Positions 47,901 to 59,059 of a stretch of 64,000 bases of DNA are shown here, piece after piece. Each line of letters starts with the position of its first letter. Within the stretch, counting starts at the first letter, position 1. The notes under the pieces were generated by a model. The model saw nothing but the letters and a program-made list of their open reading frames with translations, ran no database searches and was not told the DNA's origin. The position numbers were made by a program, and so were the translations under genes. The stretch is from Calycina herbarum (lineage: Eukaryota > Ascomycota > Leotiomycetes > Helotiales > Pezizellaceae), in NCBI GenBank assembly GCA_001414485.1, contig LLEY01000186.1, forward strand, positions 51,342 to 115,341, read 5' to 3'.

Positions 47901-50114
47901 TCAATGCAGAGTAACAGTCGCTATCTCTCTCTTTATTGCGCCCTTCATCATCGACTCACCATACATAATTCCATGTGCAAAACAATCTCTTATAACAATA
48001 TGAGACCCATTGAACCTTGTCACAGGGCGAAGAATAAAAGGTGTTAAGCCTCCCAAAAGAATCCAAAGTTCATCACCAACCTATAGAGCAAAATTAGAAT
48101 GAAGTACTGAGAGAATTTGTAGAGGCTCCCATTTATTCTACGATAAAGTTCAAACAATGATAACATATAGAATCCATTATCCAAATGTTGTAGGGTGAAA
48201 GGCCGTACAATATACCACGGTTCGAAACTTCATGTATTTTTCTTTTACAGCCCGCAAACTAAGAGTTTGAGATATTTAAGAAAAGGAGGAAAGTTGTACA
48301 TACACTAGTATATTTCGAGCCTATACCTAAATATCCATTCGCAGTAACAAACATGGTGCGAGAATCCAGCAAATCCTCTGCTACTAGCTCACAATCATCT
48401 TGATATACGAGAGGTGAGATTTCCGAGCGGTCGTCGATATGCTCTCGGGTTGCAGGTCCTTTCAACTGGTCCCAAATACCACGGGAACGCATCCCTGGGC
48501 TTATGTACTCACTCGTCATTGTCCGCCAAAACGCAGTGTTCCAACTAGAGCCAGATATGTAGCTAGAGTTAAAGTCGAAGAGAGCTTGGAGCTTTTTCTC
48601 GAGGACATATATTAACTTTGCGCGGGTAGAGGATGTTGGCATAAAAGAGCATGCATTAAGCACGTCTGAATCAATCTCATTCGATGGACCCCGAGAATTT
48701 CCATTGTCCCTTACACTACCAGGGTCAGTAACCTCTATACAAGTCGCCAGAAAGGCGAGATCAAAGATTTTGGTTACCACATCAACTTTGAAACCATCAA
48801 GAGATAACGATAAGTCTTCGTCGTCATACTCAAAAAATGCAGGAACTGATGTGCAACTATATTCGCGATAGGCGTTCCAGTTGTTCCAAAAATTGGAGGC
48901 ATAATCGTCTTCTGGGGCTTCTACCCAATCCATTGCCCAACTAGGCACACCGGGGGTTTGACGAATAACAGCCCCTCCAGTGCAACGTCCGATTAGAGGC
49001 CGAAGACCCTTGTCCCATCTGAGAAATAAGAATGCAACTCGAGCAAAAACATGAGGAGCGCTTAAGTTGTAACCCGTATGAGTGGAGAAACCATCGAAGC
49101 TGCGACTACTTAAATGCTCTCTTCGTTCTTTTTTGGTGACATACTGAGTGGAAGATTGTTTATTGTATTCAGGTATGAATTCCTTCGGCATTGTGCCCAA
49201 CAGTCCCAAAACCTTATCCCTTGGGTCTTTGGCAAGACGACGCCGAAAGCGGAACAAAATTTCCATAGGTAGAATTGCGTCTCCTTCTTCGCCTGTCCGA
49301 GTCCAGTACATTGCAATGACATGTGAGCACAGTACATCCAATACCACTGACATCTCTCTGGGAGTGGATGCGTAGATTCTGTTTCTTCGGATCGCCCATT
49401 GATATATGCAATGCACGCGTGTTCAATAACCTCCCAAGGGCAAGATTCAGAACCCCACAAGACTGTGGCATACTTTGGTAGTAGCACTTCTTGGATCGTC
49501 CACACTCGATGCCACCACCCAGTATTTAACATGGCGTTCATCGTCTCGCAGGTTTTAGTCAGCATGGGCGACGAAAGGTCCAGAGCATGCAAAGGGTCGA
49601 CGCAAGCAACATATCGCAGATAGTCGAACAGCATGCGGACGTTTTTGGGGGCGACATTTCCCAACTGACCAAGCCAAAGTAATGCATGTCGGCAGTTTCT
49701 ATAAATATCTTTCATCAGACCAACTTGGACCGTCCTCTCTGTATCGTCGAGTTGATTGATACAGATTGAATCAACCCACAAAAAGCGATTCTGATTCCGA
49801 TTTTGATCCAACAATTGAACTTCTCGAAGAAGGGCCTCGAGACTGGGCGGAATTGCCAGTTGTTTCCCATCTACCATGATGTTGACGGGAGGCATGTCGC
49901 TCCAGACATATGAAAGAGCTTCATAGTCTGGTGCGTCGTCGATTGCGAAGCTGTGGAGTGAGCAAGAAATAAAGATCCCCCGGCTGGGCTCTCCAGATGA
50001 CAATTTGAAGAGACGAAACTGGCCTTCTCCTCTTAAGTCATCGTGAGAAAATGTGTCTACTGCCTCGATCGATTCTGCCTGCATGGTAGACTTTGTGGAT
50101 TGTCTAGTAGACAT
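47901..50114 (-). pseudogene. HET-domain heterokaryon-incompatibility protein, frameshifted
   Basis: Two overlapping frames and a last exon together make one HET-type protein. The first frame (start MSTRQSTKSTMQ, 50114) has the HET signatures YEALSYVWSD and FLWVDSICINQLDDTERTVQ, then WWHRVWTIQEVLLP and LWGSESCPWEVIEHAC. Family similarity then moves to another frame near 49380-49410, continuing LDVLCSHVIAMYWTRTGEEG and RRRLAKDPRDKVLGLLGTMP. That frame runs to 48304. A GTATGT...CTATAG intron (48303-48081) leads to a last exon (48080-47901) beginning VGDELWILLGGLTPFILRP, the usual HET-protein ending. No GT-AG intron I tried repairs the shift, so a 1-2-nt indel (or assembly error) is likely. HET proteins trigger cell death on fusion of unlike individuals. 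Confidence 0.8.
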
Positions 50115-50930
50115 GGTGAGGAAATTGATCAAGTACGTTCTGTAGCTGTGAGACAAGGTGCCGTACGGGTAATGCTGGAGCGTTGGATCTCGCAAGGCGA
50201 TTTTTTGAGCAGAGCAGACAGAAAGGAAGAGAGAAATGGAGCAGTTGAAAATAAGTGCCTTCCAATATTGCTACCTGCCTGATTAGGTTCTTGTAACAAA
50301 ATCAGTAATTGGTCTGCCGGTACGAAATAAGTTACTGTTGCTGCTTAACCGAACTCCGGCCCTCGGCTATTCGTGCGGGGCAAAGTCACCCGAATTAAAA
50401 AGTCAACCACCAAACCCCCAGCGGCCGTCGAACTCTTCCTTGTGCTTCCTTGACTTGGAGATCTTTCGGCTTATCACTGAACATGACATACAAAGATTTT
50501 TGTGGTGATTCTGAGAGGTGTGGTGTGGCGCCATGAAGAGGGATAAAGGTACCTACTAGGTTTTTTTTTTGGTTTTTTGGGGGTGGCTGGGAGACGATGG
50601 AATATCAACCTGAATTCTCGCCTCCCTATAAAGGATGAAACTGGCTTGCTATGATTCTTTTTTCCTTGATGTATACTTACTTTCAAAATGTCTGCATTTA
50701 TGCTCACCTCACTCCAGTCCCACTATGTACGGCGTTGAAGGACCACTTAGCCTTTCGAGCTCGTAAGATCTCGTGGCATGCATTACTTGTGCATCGCCTG
50801 ATTCGTTACATCGAAATCCTTTCGTGTTCACCTTCTTGATGAGGGTCTGTTTTTCTTCAATGCCTTAATTTTCCTTCATCGTTCATCATTTAACAATTCT
50901 TCTTCCAAATTTTGAATTGAGTGTATTTCT
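50115..50930. other. 816-bp interval
   Basis: 5' flank of the HET gene and 5' flank of the Goodbye-domain relic. No gene. Confidence 0.5.
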
Positions 50931-51642
50931 GTGGTAAGCGATAATGACGATCGAGTACTCGTTATGTTCCTCATGCGTGATGCTGTGTTGGAATATGAGA
51001 CTATCACTGGACACAAACTCAGCGGCCATGGCTTGGTGCATACAGAATTCGTTGGCGACGTTATTGCCTTTACTGAAGAAAGATTGGAAAATTTCAAAGA
51101 TTATCGACATGACGGAGGGGTGAGGGGGAAAAATTCGAACTTGTCTCGCACACGCACTTCAGCCAATTGGAACTATAGCTTAAGCTCTTGGTACCGCAAA
51201 AGGCAATATCTGGCCTCCAGGATCAGCAATCTTCACGGCAGTTACGTTTGTTGTCAGTGCTGCCACCCGCGTTCGTGGTGGATTCGAAAATCTTGTTGAA
51301 TTTCTCCATGATACTGGGTCGTATTTGAGTGCGCTTGGTATCTTGGATGATGGGCTGCCGCAATATCGCTTTCAGCAACTCGAGGGAAATATTAGACAGG
51401 TTTTTGCATCCATACTCGCTTTCTTGTCGTTGAAAACAAATCGCGGGGGGTGGGGGGAACTGAACTGGGCAAGGAGTTTGGGCTGCGAGTTCACTCGAGG
51501 TATAGTACAAAGGTGTAGACATGGACGCGCGATGCTTTGCTCAGATGATCAGAGCAGGGATTTGTTGTACCTAGTCGCTACTGGCTGTCCTTTCGTTCAT
51601 CTAGGGGTTCTGGTCAGACATTTGATATTGCTTTCCTGGTAA
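50931..51642 (+). pseudogene. Goodbye-domain (STAND/NLR N-terminus) relic
   Basis: The first frame reads RDAVLEYETITGHKLSGHGL and FTEERLENFKDYRHDGG, matching the start of the Goodbye domain, the N-terminal effector-like module of many fungal STAND/NLR proteins. At about 51117-51135, in a G/A-rich run, similarity moves to the +1 frame. A TAA at about 51180 interrupts that frame (CAA to TAA would explain it), then it continues with WPPGSAIFTAVTFVVSAATR, FENLVEFLHDTGSYLSALG and QYRFQQLEGNIRQVFASILA, all Goodbye-like. The frame ends at 51642 without any NACHT or NB-ARC domain. This is a decayed, truncated NLR-type gene; the domain is assigned from recalled family patterns. Confidence 0.65.
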
Positions 51643-52874
51643 AAACATCTTCATCTTCTCAAACAAAGCAAGTACCCCATCCCCAATTGAATGAATTCTT
51701 CCCCCTCCCCACCCCCAAATACCTCTCAAATCAAACGCTGTAACCAGATTCTCACTTCTCCAACTTTCCTTACCTCTCCATCAACCATCAATCCTGTAAA
51801 CGCTTCACTAAGAATATGGTCGGAGAAACTTGAAGAGACTAAAAATGAGATGTTATCAAAATTATGCACCTCAATTCCAAAGGGGGAATAGAGGAATAGA
51901 TAACACGTGAGTGGCTGATACATCCATTTTTAGCAGCTTGCTGGTGGCTTACTAGTGGCATACTGTTGGCTTACTCAAAGGAAAAACGGCTCACTCGATG
52001 GAGTGTGCTTACTCAAAAAGAGTTAGAGGGAAAGAGAGTAGAGATATCATGCTCCCAACCCCCGGAAATAATTGGCCCGATTATTGGAGTCGAAGTCAGA
52101 ACTATCCGCCCAGTCATCTTAAGCCCTAAATTAAACTCGCAAAAATAAACCAAAATCCCTAAAAGATCTATCGGTGCTACTTGATCACTATATCGAAGCT
52201 TATAATTTTTTAGGTTGTGAGTATGTTTTTATTGAAGCTCTGCGACAGTATCATATGTACTGAAATCCGACGTTCCACTGCCGCCATCTTGTCCAACCAA
52301 CCGAGATGGCTCCCTCGTTCCTCGCAACACTACAATTCTCATTCTTCCAACCTCCTAACAAAATTTACCAGTGTCCCAAGATAGTGACCAATATCGTTCC
52401 ATTCTGAATTGTGCTTACTTCTTAGGATAATATACCCTGTAAATTTGGAACAGTGAGAATTATTTAAGCCCGCTGCTTCTATTCATCTCAAAGATTCTGG
52501 AATACATTCCTCCATTAAAGTGGGCGATGGAAGAGCAATGCCTAAATGTATTGCCCTTTCTAAAATTCAAATGTCACTTATGAAAAAATGCTGATGCAAA
52601 TTTGGAGTTGAATAATGTGGTATATTGCAGGCTCATGTATTGCTCCTCCAAAAACACCCACTTCCTATATTCGCTTCTTATGTTGCACTAGCCACATTGT
52701 CCATCCCCAATCCGATAGCAAATCCAGATACAATAGTAAATTTGCTCTATCAGAGGTTAGTTAATGAAGTTGTGTAAAATACTTCAACGGTTCCAAGTCA
52801 CCAACTTGGTTTCCATCCTCAATGATCTTTGCTACTCGAAACTAATTGCTGGGATAGAAGAACTCCATGCATCA
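51643..52874. other. 1.2-kb interval, no gene supported
   Basis: A 66-codon frame at 51691-51891 has no features. Near 51925-52015 the phrase TGGCTTACT and variants recurs three to four times, a short degenerate direct repeat. Confidence 0.45.
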
Positions 52875-53859
52875 TCACTTCTCTGAAACGTAGTACTTCG
52901 ACAGATGCTTAGTTGGCTTGCATTTTTCGGCATCGACCTTCGATGTTGTTTTGGCCAAAGCAGCAATAACGTCGAGGAGTATTCTCTTGGTAAAATTTCT
53001 CTCGGCATGGTCTCCCAAATAATAATGGGGTTGAAGCGAAGAAACACATCGGTCGATGAAATAGAGACGCAAAGCCGAGTCGGACCTAGTATCATCCCAT
53101 ACCTCCTGTAGAACCCCGACAACCGTGATGTTGAACTTCTGCTGAATAGCATCAAGTTTTTCAATGACATGATTTTGCAAGTGGGGAATCTGTAGTCGTT
53201 CTGTACAAGTCCACAAGCCAACTAACGCCCTTGTTTCGTTGAGATTGTGTTCCGTACCTTCCATCTGCGCGAGCTCGATCTCTTGCGTGTAGATCCATTG
53301 GACGAGAAAGGCGAGGGTGGTGGAGGAATATTGGTCAAGGGTGTATCTTGGGTCTGGGTCCGAGGTCTTTCTAGAACAATAGGAGTTTAGAAGCGGGGAG
53401 TAATGGCAGGCGAATACTTTGTGGACCTTGAATGGTTGACCACCGGGACCAATGAGGGCGATGAGTTCGCTCGAGTTCCTAGGGAGAAATCAGCGTGGTT
53501 CCAGAGGTGAACTTCATTCTTTGCTTTGTGTACACGGTACACACACTTCCATTTGGCTGTGCGAAACGGTAAGGATATTAAGAGTATTGTTCCAGAGTAG
53601 GTAGACGAATCAACAAGTTGAGTTTCTGGTTCTTTCAACCCTTCTGGGACAATATCTCCCATTTCCCTAGATGGTCCCGCACAACCTAAGAGGAGCAATG
53701 CTTGGTTGTGGTCTTGGTCTTACTTGTTCGTGATGCTGGGCTTCAATTTTTTGCTGCGGTCGAGCTGCCTCTTGGGTCGGTTGAAGGTTTCTCAATCTCG
53801 TTCTTCACTGGTGCCGATGCTATTGCGGCTGCGGACGCGGATGCGGAAGAGGAAGTCAT
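52875..53859 (-). CDS. BTB/POZ-domain protein, 5' end unresolved
   Basis: The last exon (53478-52875) encodes about 201 residues with a clear fungal BTB/POZ fold: NSSELIALIGPGGQPFKVHK, HYSPLLNSY and STTLAFLVQWIYTQEIELA, then LVGLWTCTERLQIPHLQNHV. BTB domains dimerise and often recruit partners such as Cullin-3. A 245-nt intron (53723-53479, GTAAGA...CTGAT...CTAG) joins an upstream exon that reads DRSKKLKPSITNK in the fitting frame. That frame meets a TGA about 75 nt further up, near 53800, whereas the ATG at 53859 opens a different frame (MTSSSASASAAAIASAPVKN). Either another intron exists or the 5' end is damaged. The C-terminal half is charged and has no recognised domain. Confidence 0.6.
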
Positions 53860-54928
53860 GGTAATAAGCCTAGCAGGTTAGCATTGGTACAGCAAGTATC
53901 AGGATAAGTGTCAGGGGAAGTATCAGGGGAGTTCGTACTCTCTTTGTGACGGCTTTTGGTCACGTTTCATTCCTCGATGAGGTTGATCGGTCTTGCCTTT
54001 TAATAGATCTGCGAAAGACATGAGAGAATTTGTTGACAGAAATTTGAGGTGATCGTTGTCTATCTCCTCAATAATAGGGACAACGATATCGATGGTGATG
54101 GTGTTGGAGATATTTTGCTGATGAAATTGAGAAGATGGATGTGGAAGAAGAAGGGAGGGGAAACTCGAATTTAAGTAGGGACGTTCGCTCTTGCCTTCTG
54201 AGATACACCACGCCAAATCGTAACTCGCCGGGCGCTCCTTCGCCAAAGACTGCATGGGCCCCTGCGACACTGAGATGAATACCTTAGGCGTTCCTCCGGG
54301 TCAACCTGCTTTTTCAAGAGATTGTGCTAAAAGATCTAAGAGATGCAACCACTCTCCAGGAATAGTTAGAGCCATGTGCTCATAGCTTTGTGGTGCTCTG
54401 GAAAAGAACTCTGCCTTCAAAAAGTAAACATATATTAGCACAACCAGAAGGAAGTTCCCCGAGCCACACAAACGAAGGCAAAATTATTTGGGAATTGCTC
54501 GCCGTACCTGCCTACTTTGATGCTAATTGTGCGAGAAGATCTAGAACAATGAAAATGATTATCCGAGCAAGGTTGGAAGAATGGGAAACAAAGTGACTTC
54601 AATGTCCTAAACCATCTCAAATAATGGCTGCGGATTTCTGAGACTGGCAATAAGCACTTGTGAAATTGGATTTGTCCTCTACTATTACACATCTCGTCCA
54701 AAAAAGGCAATTTCGTATCCCCCACACCCGAAAGGAAGCCCGTGCTGACTTCCCACTTTGCTGCCCGAGATCCTCACTTCTCTGCTACAAAATAATTTCG
54801 AAGCTGATTCTTTGGTCTATACTGCTCTTTGTGTGGTAACAGCTTGGATAACCAACCGGCCAACACATCAGCTTGTACCTACTTGGTGAGGGTATCCCCA
54901 ATGAAGTGTGAGCACTTTGGAGCAAGCA
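53860..54928. other. 1.1-kb interval with an orphan minus ORF
   Basis: A 115-codon minus frame (54270-53923) begins MSQGPMQSLAKERPASYDLA and includes MSFADLLKGKTDQPHRGMKR. It has no signal, domain or intron evidence, so I do not call it a gene. The rest appears non-coding. Confidence 0.35.
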
Positions 54929-56246
54929 TCAACAGCCGATCAATGGCTTCTCCAGCAAAACAACCTTCTTGATATCCTCACAGACATCGTGTACCACCAT
55001 TTTTTGTTCCGGAAAACAGAATTCCATGCGTAGCTTAAAGTTCTTCAAGCCCCTGATGCCCTTCAACCCTTCATGTTTCTTGAGCTTCTCAATGAGTTCC
55101 TCAAAATATACCGCCTTAATAGTTTCGTGTGGTGAGCTCATATTGTATTGTGTCAATCGGTCATGGGGTATGAAGACGATTTCAAGACTACGGAGTGATT
55201 CCATGCTTTGTAACATTGGCCATGTAGGTTCCAAAGCAAGTTGACGAATTTTGCCCTTGTAGAGTTTGCAGTCTAAGGTTATGGAGCCGATGGAGTTGCG
55301 GTGGAGAGGGTTGATTACTGCGAGATACTGTTTTTGCGGTCATAGTCAGCGTCTCTCCGACTCTCTTTCTAGTTAGGTGTATTGAAAGTACATTCACTTA
55401 TGAACTGGAGAGGAAGACTTACGTTAAGCATTCTTTCTGGGCTGGGAAAGTGGAATGGCTTGATTCGATAAAGTAATGCAGAACCATAAATGTCAACATA
55501 AGCTTGACGGCAGAGCGTATATAATCCGATCATTACTATGGTTTAGATTAGTACTTACAACCTTCCTTCCTCCGATCCGGAAAAAACCTACTCGTACCAA
55601 TAGATCGCTCATATCTATCCCATATGTAGGTTGAATATCTGGTATTTGGGTCCTTCAAGCTCACGAATTTGTCCTCAGCTTTACAGGGAAATAGCTCCAG
55701 GACCTTGATGGCATCGATAACATCCTCCCAAATCCTCAAACGGAGCCTGCAGGATCTCGGAGTCAGTATACTTCCTTGGGAACATCTGAGGGGTAGAAGG
55801 AGCAAGAGTCTTAAGGACTGTTATCGAAAGTTTAAGAATGATAAAGGGCTGAGCTCTAGGCTTTACCCCGAGAAGAAATTTACTCAGGGTACTCACTCTG
55901 CAGACAGCTTAAACAATCCACTTGTATTTGGTGCAATCATGGAGGCCCATCCACGAGACTATCATATGTTAGACGTCGCTTTCACCCCTTCCTCAAATAG
56001 GCAGCAGCAAGAAAACTTACATGAATACCCATCTCGGGCGCTGCGACTTCTTTACAAGCAACTCGGCCTCCCTTCTTTCCCTTGGCACTTGCCTAGTACA
56101 GGAGTTAGAAAATCCGAAAGCGCGAGGGTGAATTGATCTCAAACCATGAAAGCATCGAAGCCTGGACGTTTCCGATGAACGGGTGGTTTCTTGACTTTCT
56201 TACTCAAAGGCTTCGGGCCCTTCGTCTTTCCACTTGCACGCGCCAT
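54929..56246 (-). CDS. Copy B: only intact member of a local gene family, unknown function
   Basis: Six exons (56246-56145, 56092-56021, 55958-55897, 55746-55592, 55535-55423, 55327-54929) with introns of 52, 62, 150, 56 and 95 nt close in phase and give 300 aa. The start is MARASGKTKGPKPLSKKVKK, a Lys-rich N-terminus, followed by HRKRPGFDAFM. Next come VACKEVAAPEMGIH and LFKLSAELRLRIWEDVIDA, which resembles the LPxELRxxIW pattern of fungal 2EXR/F-box-like proteins. The core then reads IMIGLYTLCRQAYVDIYGSA, YLAVINPLHRNSIGSITLDC and EPTWPMLQSMESLRSLEIVF, and the end HEGLKGIRGLKNF and DVCEDIKKVVLLEKP. The third intron (150 nt) is absent at the same codon in copies A and D. A CACGTG lies 92 bp upstream. 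No named family fits; a basic N-terminus and repeated family copies suggest a lineage-specific nuclear factor, which is inference. Confidence 0.85.
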
Positions 56247-56337
56247 ATTGTTGTTGTCTGACTCTGATGGATCTGTGATGTTTGAAGGCTGGCTGGGTTT
56301 GGTTTGGTGGTTCAATACGAGAGTGAGGCTAGCGGGT

Positions 56338-56343
56338 CACGTG
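56338..56343. promoter_or_regulatory. CACGTG E-box upstream of copy B
   Basis: TCACGTG 92 bp before the copy B start codon, a spacing similar to that of the elements before the sulfate permease and the mitochondrial protein gene. Function is inference. Confidence 0.35.
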
Positions 56344-56570
56344 CGTTAAAGCGTTTTAGTGAATGGGTCTGGCGGCACCTCGCTTAGCGCGTCTTTTAAA
56401 CGCGAGGAATTCTCATCACTTCATCACTTGACGTCCCAGTACTGAAACTTGGTCTGATTAAGTGCTAACAAGTCGCAAGCTTCTTGAATGCTTCATAAAA
56501 TACCCATCGCCTATCCCCAATTGTCAAAACATATCTCCAACCTCTCTCTGGCCCTCTCGGCAGGAACTAC

Positions 56571-57172
56571 CTATACTGTATCCTTCTTTTGCAAAACCTC
56601 CTTCTTGATTCTCTCAGAAACATCTCTCACCTTCAGCTCTTGTTGTGAGGTAACACGCGGATACACTCGTAACTCAAAAAATTTAACCCCCTGATTCCCC
56701 TTAACCTTTCATGCTTTCTAAGTCTCGGAATGAAGTGCTTGAAATAATCGCGGTTGATGGTCAGCAAGTAATACGGATCCTGGAACATCAATGTTGGATT
56801 GACGACAATAATGATTTGAAGACTTTCTAGTAAACTCATGCTTTGCAGCATTAGCCAGGTAGGTTTCGTGGCGAATGTATTACCCTTCTTATAGACTTTG
56901 CAGCCGAGCACTATGGACCGGATAGCATTTCGATGGAGTAGGTTGATCACCGAGAGGTACTGTTAGTGCGATCAGTCTCCCCATCTTTGACAGCCCCTTG
57001 AAGAGGCAAGTAGGCTTACGTTAAGCATTATTGTTGAACTGCTAAATTCCATTGTCTTAAATCTATAAAGCAGTGCCGAGCTGCAGATATTGATGTAGGC
57101 TTGACGACAGAGTGTGTATAATCTCATAGCTTTGGACAAGTTGGACAATATTTTGCACGCCCACAAGCATGG
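56571..57172 (-). pseudogene. Copy C of the family: truncated and frameshifted
   Basis: Only the last two family exons are present: MRLYTLCRQAYINICSSALL (about 57128-57020), a GTAAGC...CTAACAG intron, then YLSVINLLHRNAIRSIVLGC. Near 56685, at a run of six T on the coding strand, the frame breaks; the family ending (FFELRVYPRV, SERIKKEVLQKKD) continues in another frame to a TAG at 56571. The exons for PGFNAFM, VTCKE and ELRxxIW are missing. Just beyond the 5' end (57173-57200) a short piece of the missing exon 3 end (AGAAGCTTGGTAC) lies in the opposite orientation, marking a local inversion or rearrangement. Confidence 0.75.
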
Positions 57173-57696
57173 CAGTGAGAAGCTTGGTACTGTTAGGTAT
57201 ATAGCTGGATCTGTGGTATAGAATGATTTGGTGCATTAATTCGGATTTTTAAGATTGTATACACCGATTTGAGGATGATGCGGGAATTTTTACCTGCGAA
57301 AATTGCTCCTTAGGCTCGGAATAAAAACTTAGGCATAATCGTGAGCTACGCGAGGTGGGGTCTCAGAGGCGCCACGATTAGTGAGAATGAGGATACGAAC
57401 ATAGAAGTGAATTTGCCAAGATATGCTGATCAGTAACTCATCTTCAAGCCTTACAAGAGGTAGCAGCGGAGTATGAAAATGAAAAGCTAGGTGGTGATTT
57501 CTCCAGAATGTTGAGTGAATCTTTACTTCACCTTCAACCAGCTTTCAAGTCTTTAGGCTTGGCGATTCCAGATGGTTCGCTAAGCGAGTTGCTCATTTAT
57601 TTAAGGCAGGAGCGTTGGGGTTTCTCCTCTCTCTCTCTTTCTCAACAAACCATCCTACAATATCAAATCAAGTATCATCGGGATACAACCCCAAAT
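57173..57696. other. Interval between head-to-head copies C and D
   Basis: 524 bp containing an inverted scrap of family sequence (57173-57200) and the 5' flank of copy D. An upstream ATG at 57508 is in frame with copy D, but comparison with copy B supports the start at 57697. Confidence 0.5.
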
Positions 57697-58808
57697 ATGG
57701 CACGTACTAGTGGAAAGACGACTAAAGGCCTAAAGCCGATGAGTAAAAAGGTCGCTGCCGTCAAGAAACCGCTACTTCACCGGAAACGTCCAGGCTTCAA
57801 TGCCTTCATGGTATGTCAAGATCGAGTCACCCTCACCTTTGAAAGATCTTATGCTGAGTGATAGACTACGCCTGCGGAAGAAATGCAAAAGGCTAGGATA
57901 GGAGAAGGTCCACCCAAGATGGTTACTTGCAAGGAAGGCCGCGCCTGAAATTGGCATTCATGTAAGCTTTCTTCTGCCTCCCTATTCTAGTGAGAGGTTA
58001 TATTGCTAACACATAACACGATAGTCTTTAGAGTGGGCTAGCAAGATTGCTCCAAATACAAGTCCGATATTCAAGCTGCATACCGAGCTCCGCTTTAAAA
58101 TCTGGGAGGAAGTCATTAAGGAGGTAGTCGAGCGTGGCATTGGTATTTGCCCTTGCAAATCTTTCGACAAATTTACCAATAAAGGAGAAAAGAAGCTTGG
58201 TACGAGTGAGTATACTGCAGGCTCTATGGTATCGCAAGACCAGGATTATATGTGCTAATCTAGATCATAGTAATGACTGGATTGTACACGCTCTGCCGTC
58301 AAGCCTACGTCGATATTTACGGGTCTGCTTTACTTTATCGGGTTCATGATTTTCGGTTTGTTTCTTCAACCAAAATGCTTAACGTAATACTTCTTTTCCG
58401 TCCTCATTTGTATTAGAATTCCTGCTTCAGACTCACAATTGCTTACTAGACAACTAGTATCTCTCAGTAATCAACCCCTACCACCGAAATGCGATCCGCT
58501 CCATAGTCCTCGACTGTGGTATCCTCCAAAATAACGCCCTCAACACCAAAAAACTTACCTGGTCAATGTTGGAAAGCATGAGTTCATTACAAAGTCTTCA
58601 CCTCCTCACCTGCGGCTATTTAACAAATGGAGAAACGACGAAACAATTCATTGAAAAGCTAAGAAATGATGAAGGGCTGAAGAAAATTTGGGGCTTGAAA
58701 GACTTTAAGATGCGACTTCCATTAGACTTTCTCACCAGAAAGGAGAAGGAAGATTTAACAGCACCCGGTAACGAACTCAAGGAGAGAGCTTGCAGGAGAA
58801 GCCCGTAG
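57697..58808 (+). pseudogene. Copy D of the family: full length but frameshifted
   Basis: Exons: 57697-57810 (MARTSGKTTKGLKPMSKKVA to RPGFNAFM), 57865-57961 (EEMQKARIGEGPPKMVTCKE), 58025-58205 (WASKIAP, HTELRFKIWEEVIKEVVERG), 58271-58383 (IMTGLYTLCRQAYVDIYGSA) and 58458-58808 (YLSVINPYHRNAIRSIVLDC onward). Splice sites are intact and exon 4 is exactly as long as in copy B (113 nt). Exon 2 is 97 nt, 2 short of phase; relative to copies A and B two bases are missing around 57938-57945, giving a TGA right after CKEGRA. Near the C-terminus a second one-base change makes the end CRRSP where LQEKP is expected. As it stands the product would be about 65 residues. Unlike copy B it has no intron within HTELRFK. 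Confidence 0.8.
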
Positions 58809-59059
58809 CTTAGTTGCAGCAATTGGAGTAGAGACGAGACATACATTGTTTGCCTGGATTTAGTGCAGTCATGCGCTGGAGGGATAAAATGATTTGTGGG
58901 GTTTTTAATTAAAAATAGGAAAAGTCATCTGGCGCAAGATTGGAGGTACTGGCTATCTATCTTGCACCAGCCAGGATGGAAAGGGCTTTGAGCAAAAATA
59001 ATTATTCCATGGAATTAATTCTCTCTTATAATTGGGGTGAAAAGAACACAATACAAGTA

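Noticed and set aside
53923..54270. 115-codon minus-strand frame between BTB gene and copy B
   Set aside because: No domain, signal peptide or splice evidence; kept only as a note in the interval entry.
55740..55830. Apparent frameshift in copy B before LRLRIWED
   Set aside because: A 150-nt intron with good donor, branch and acceptor restores the frame exactly, so copy B is intact.
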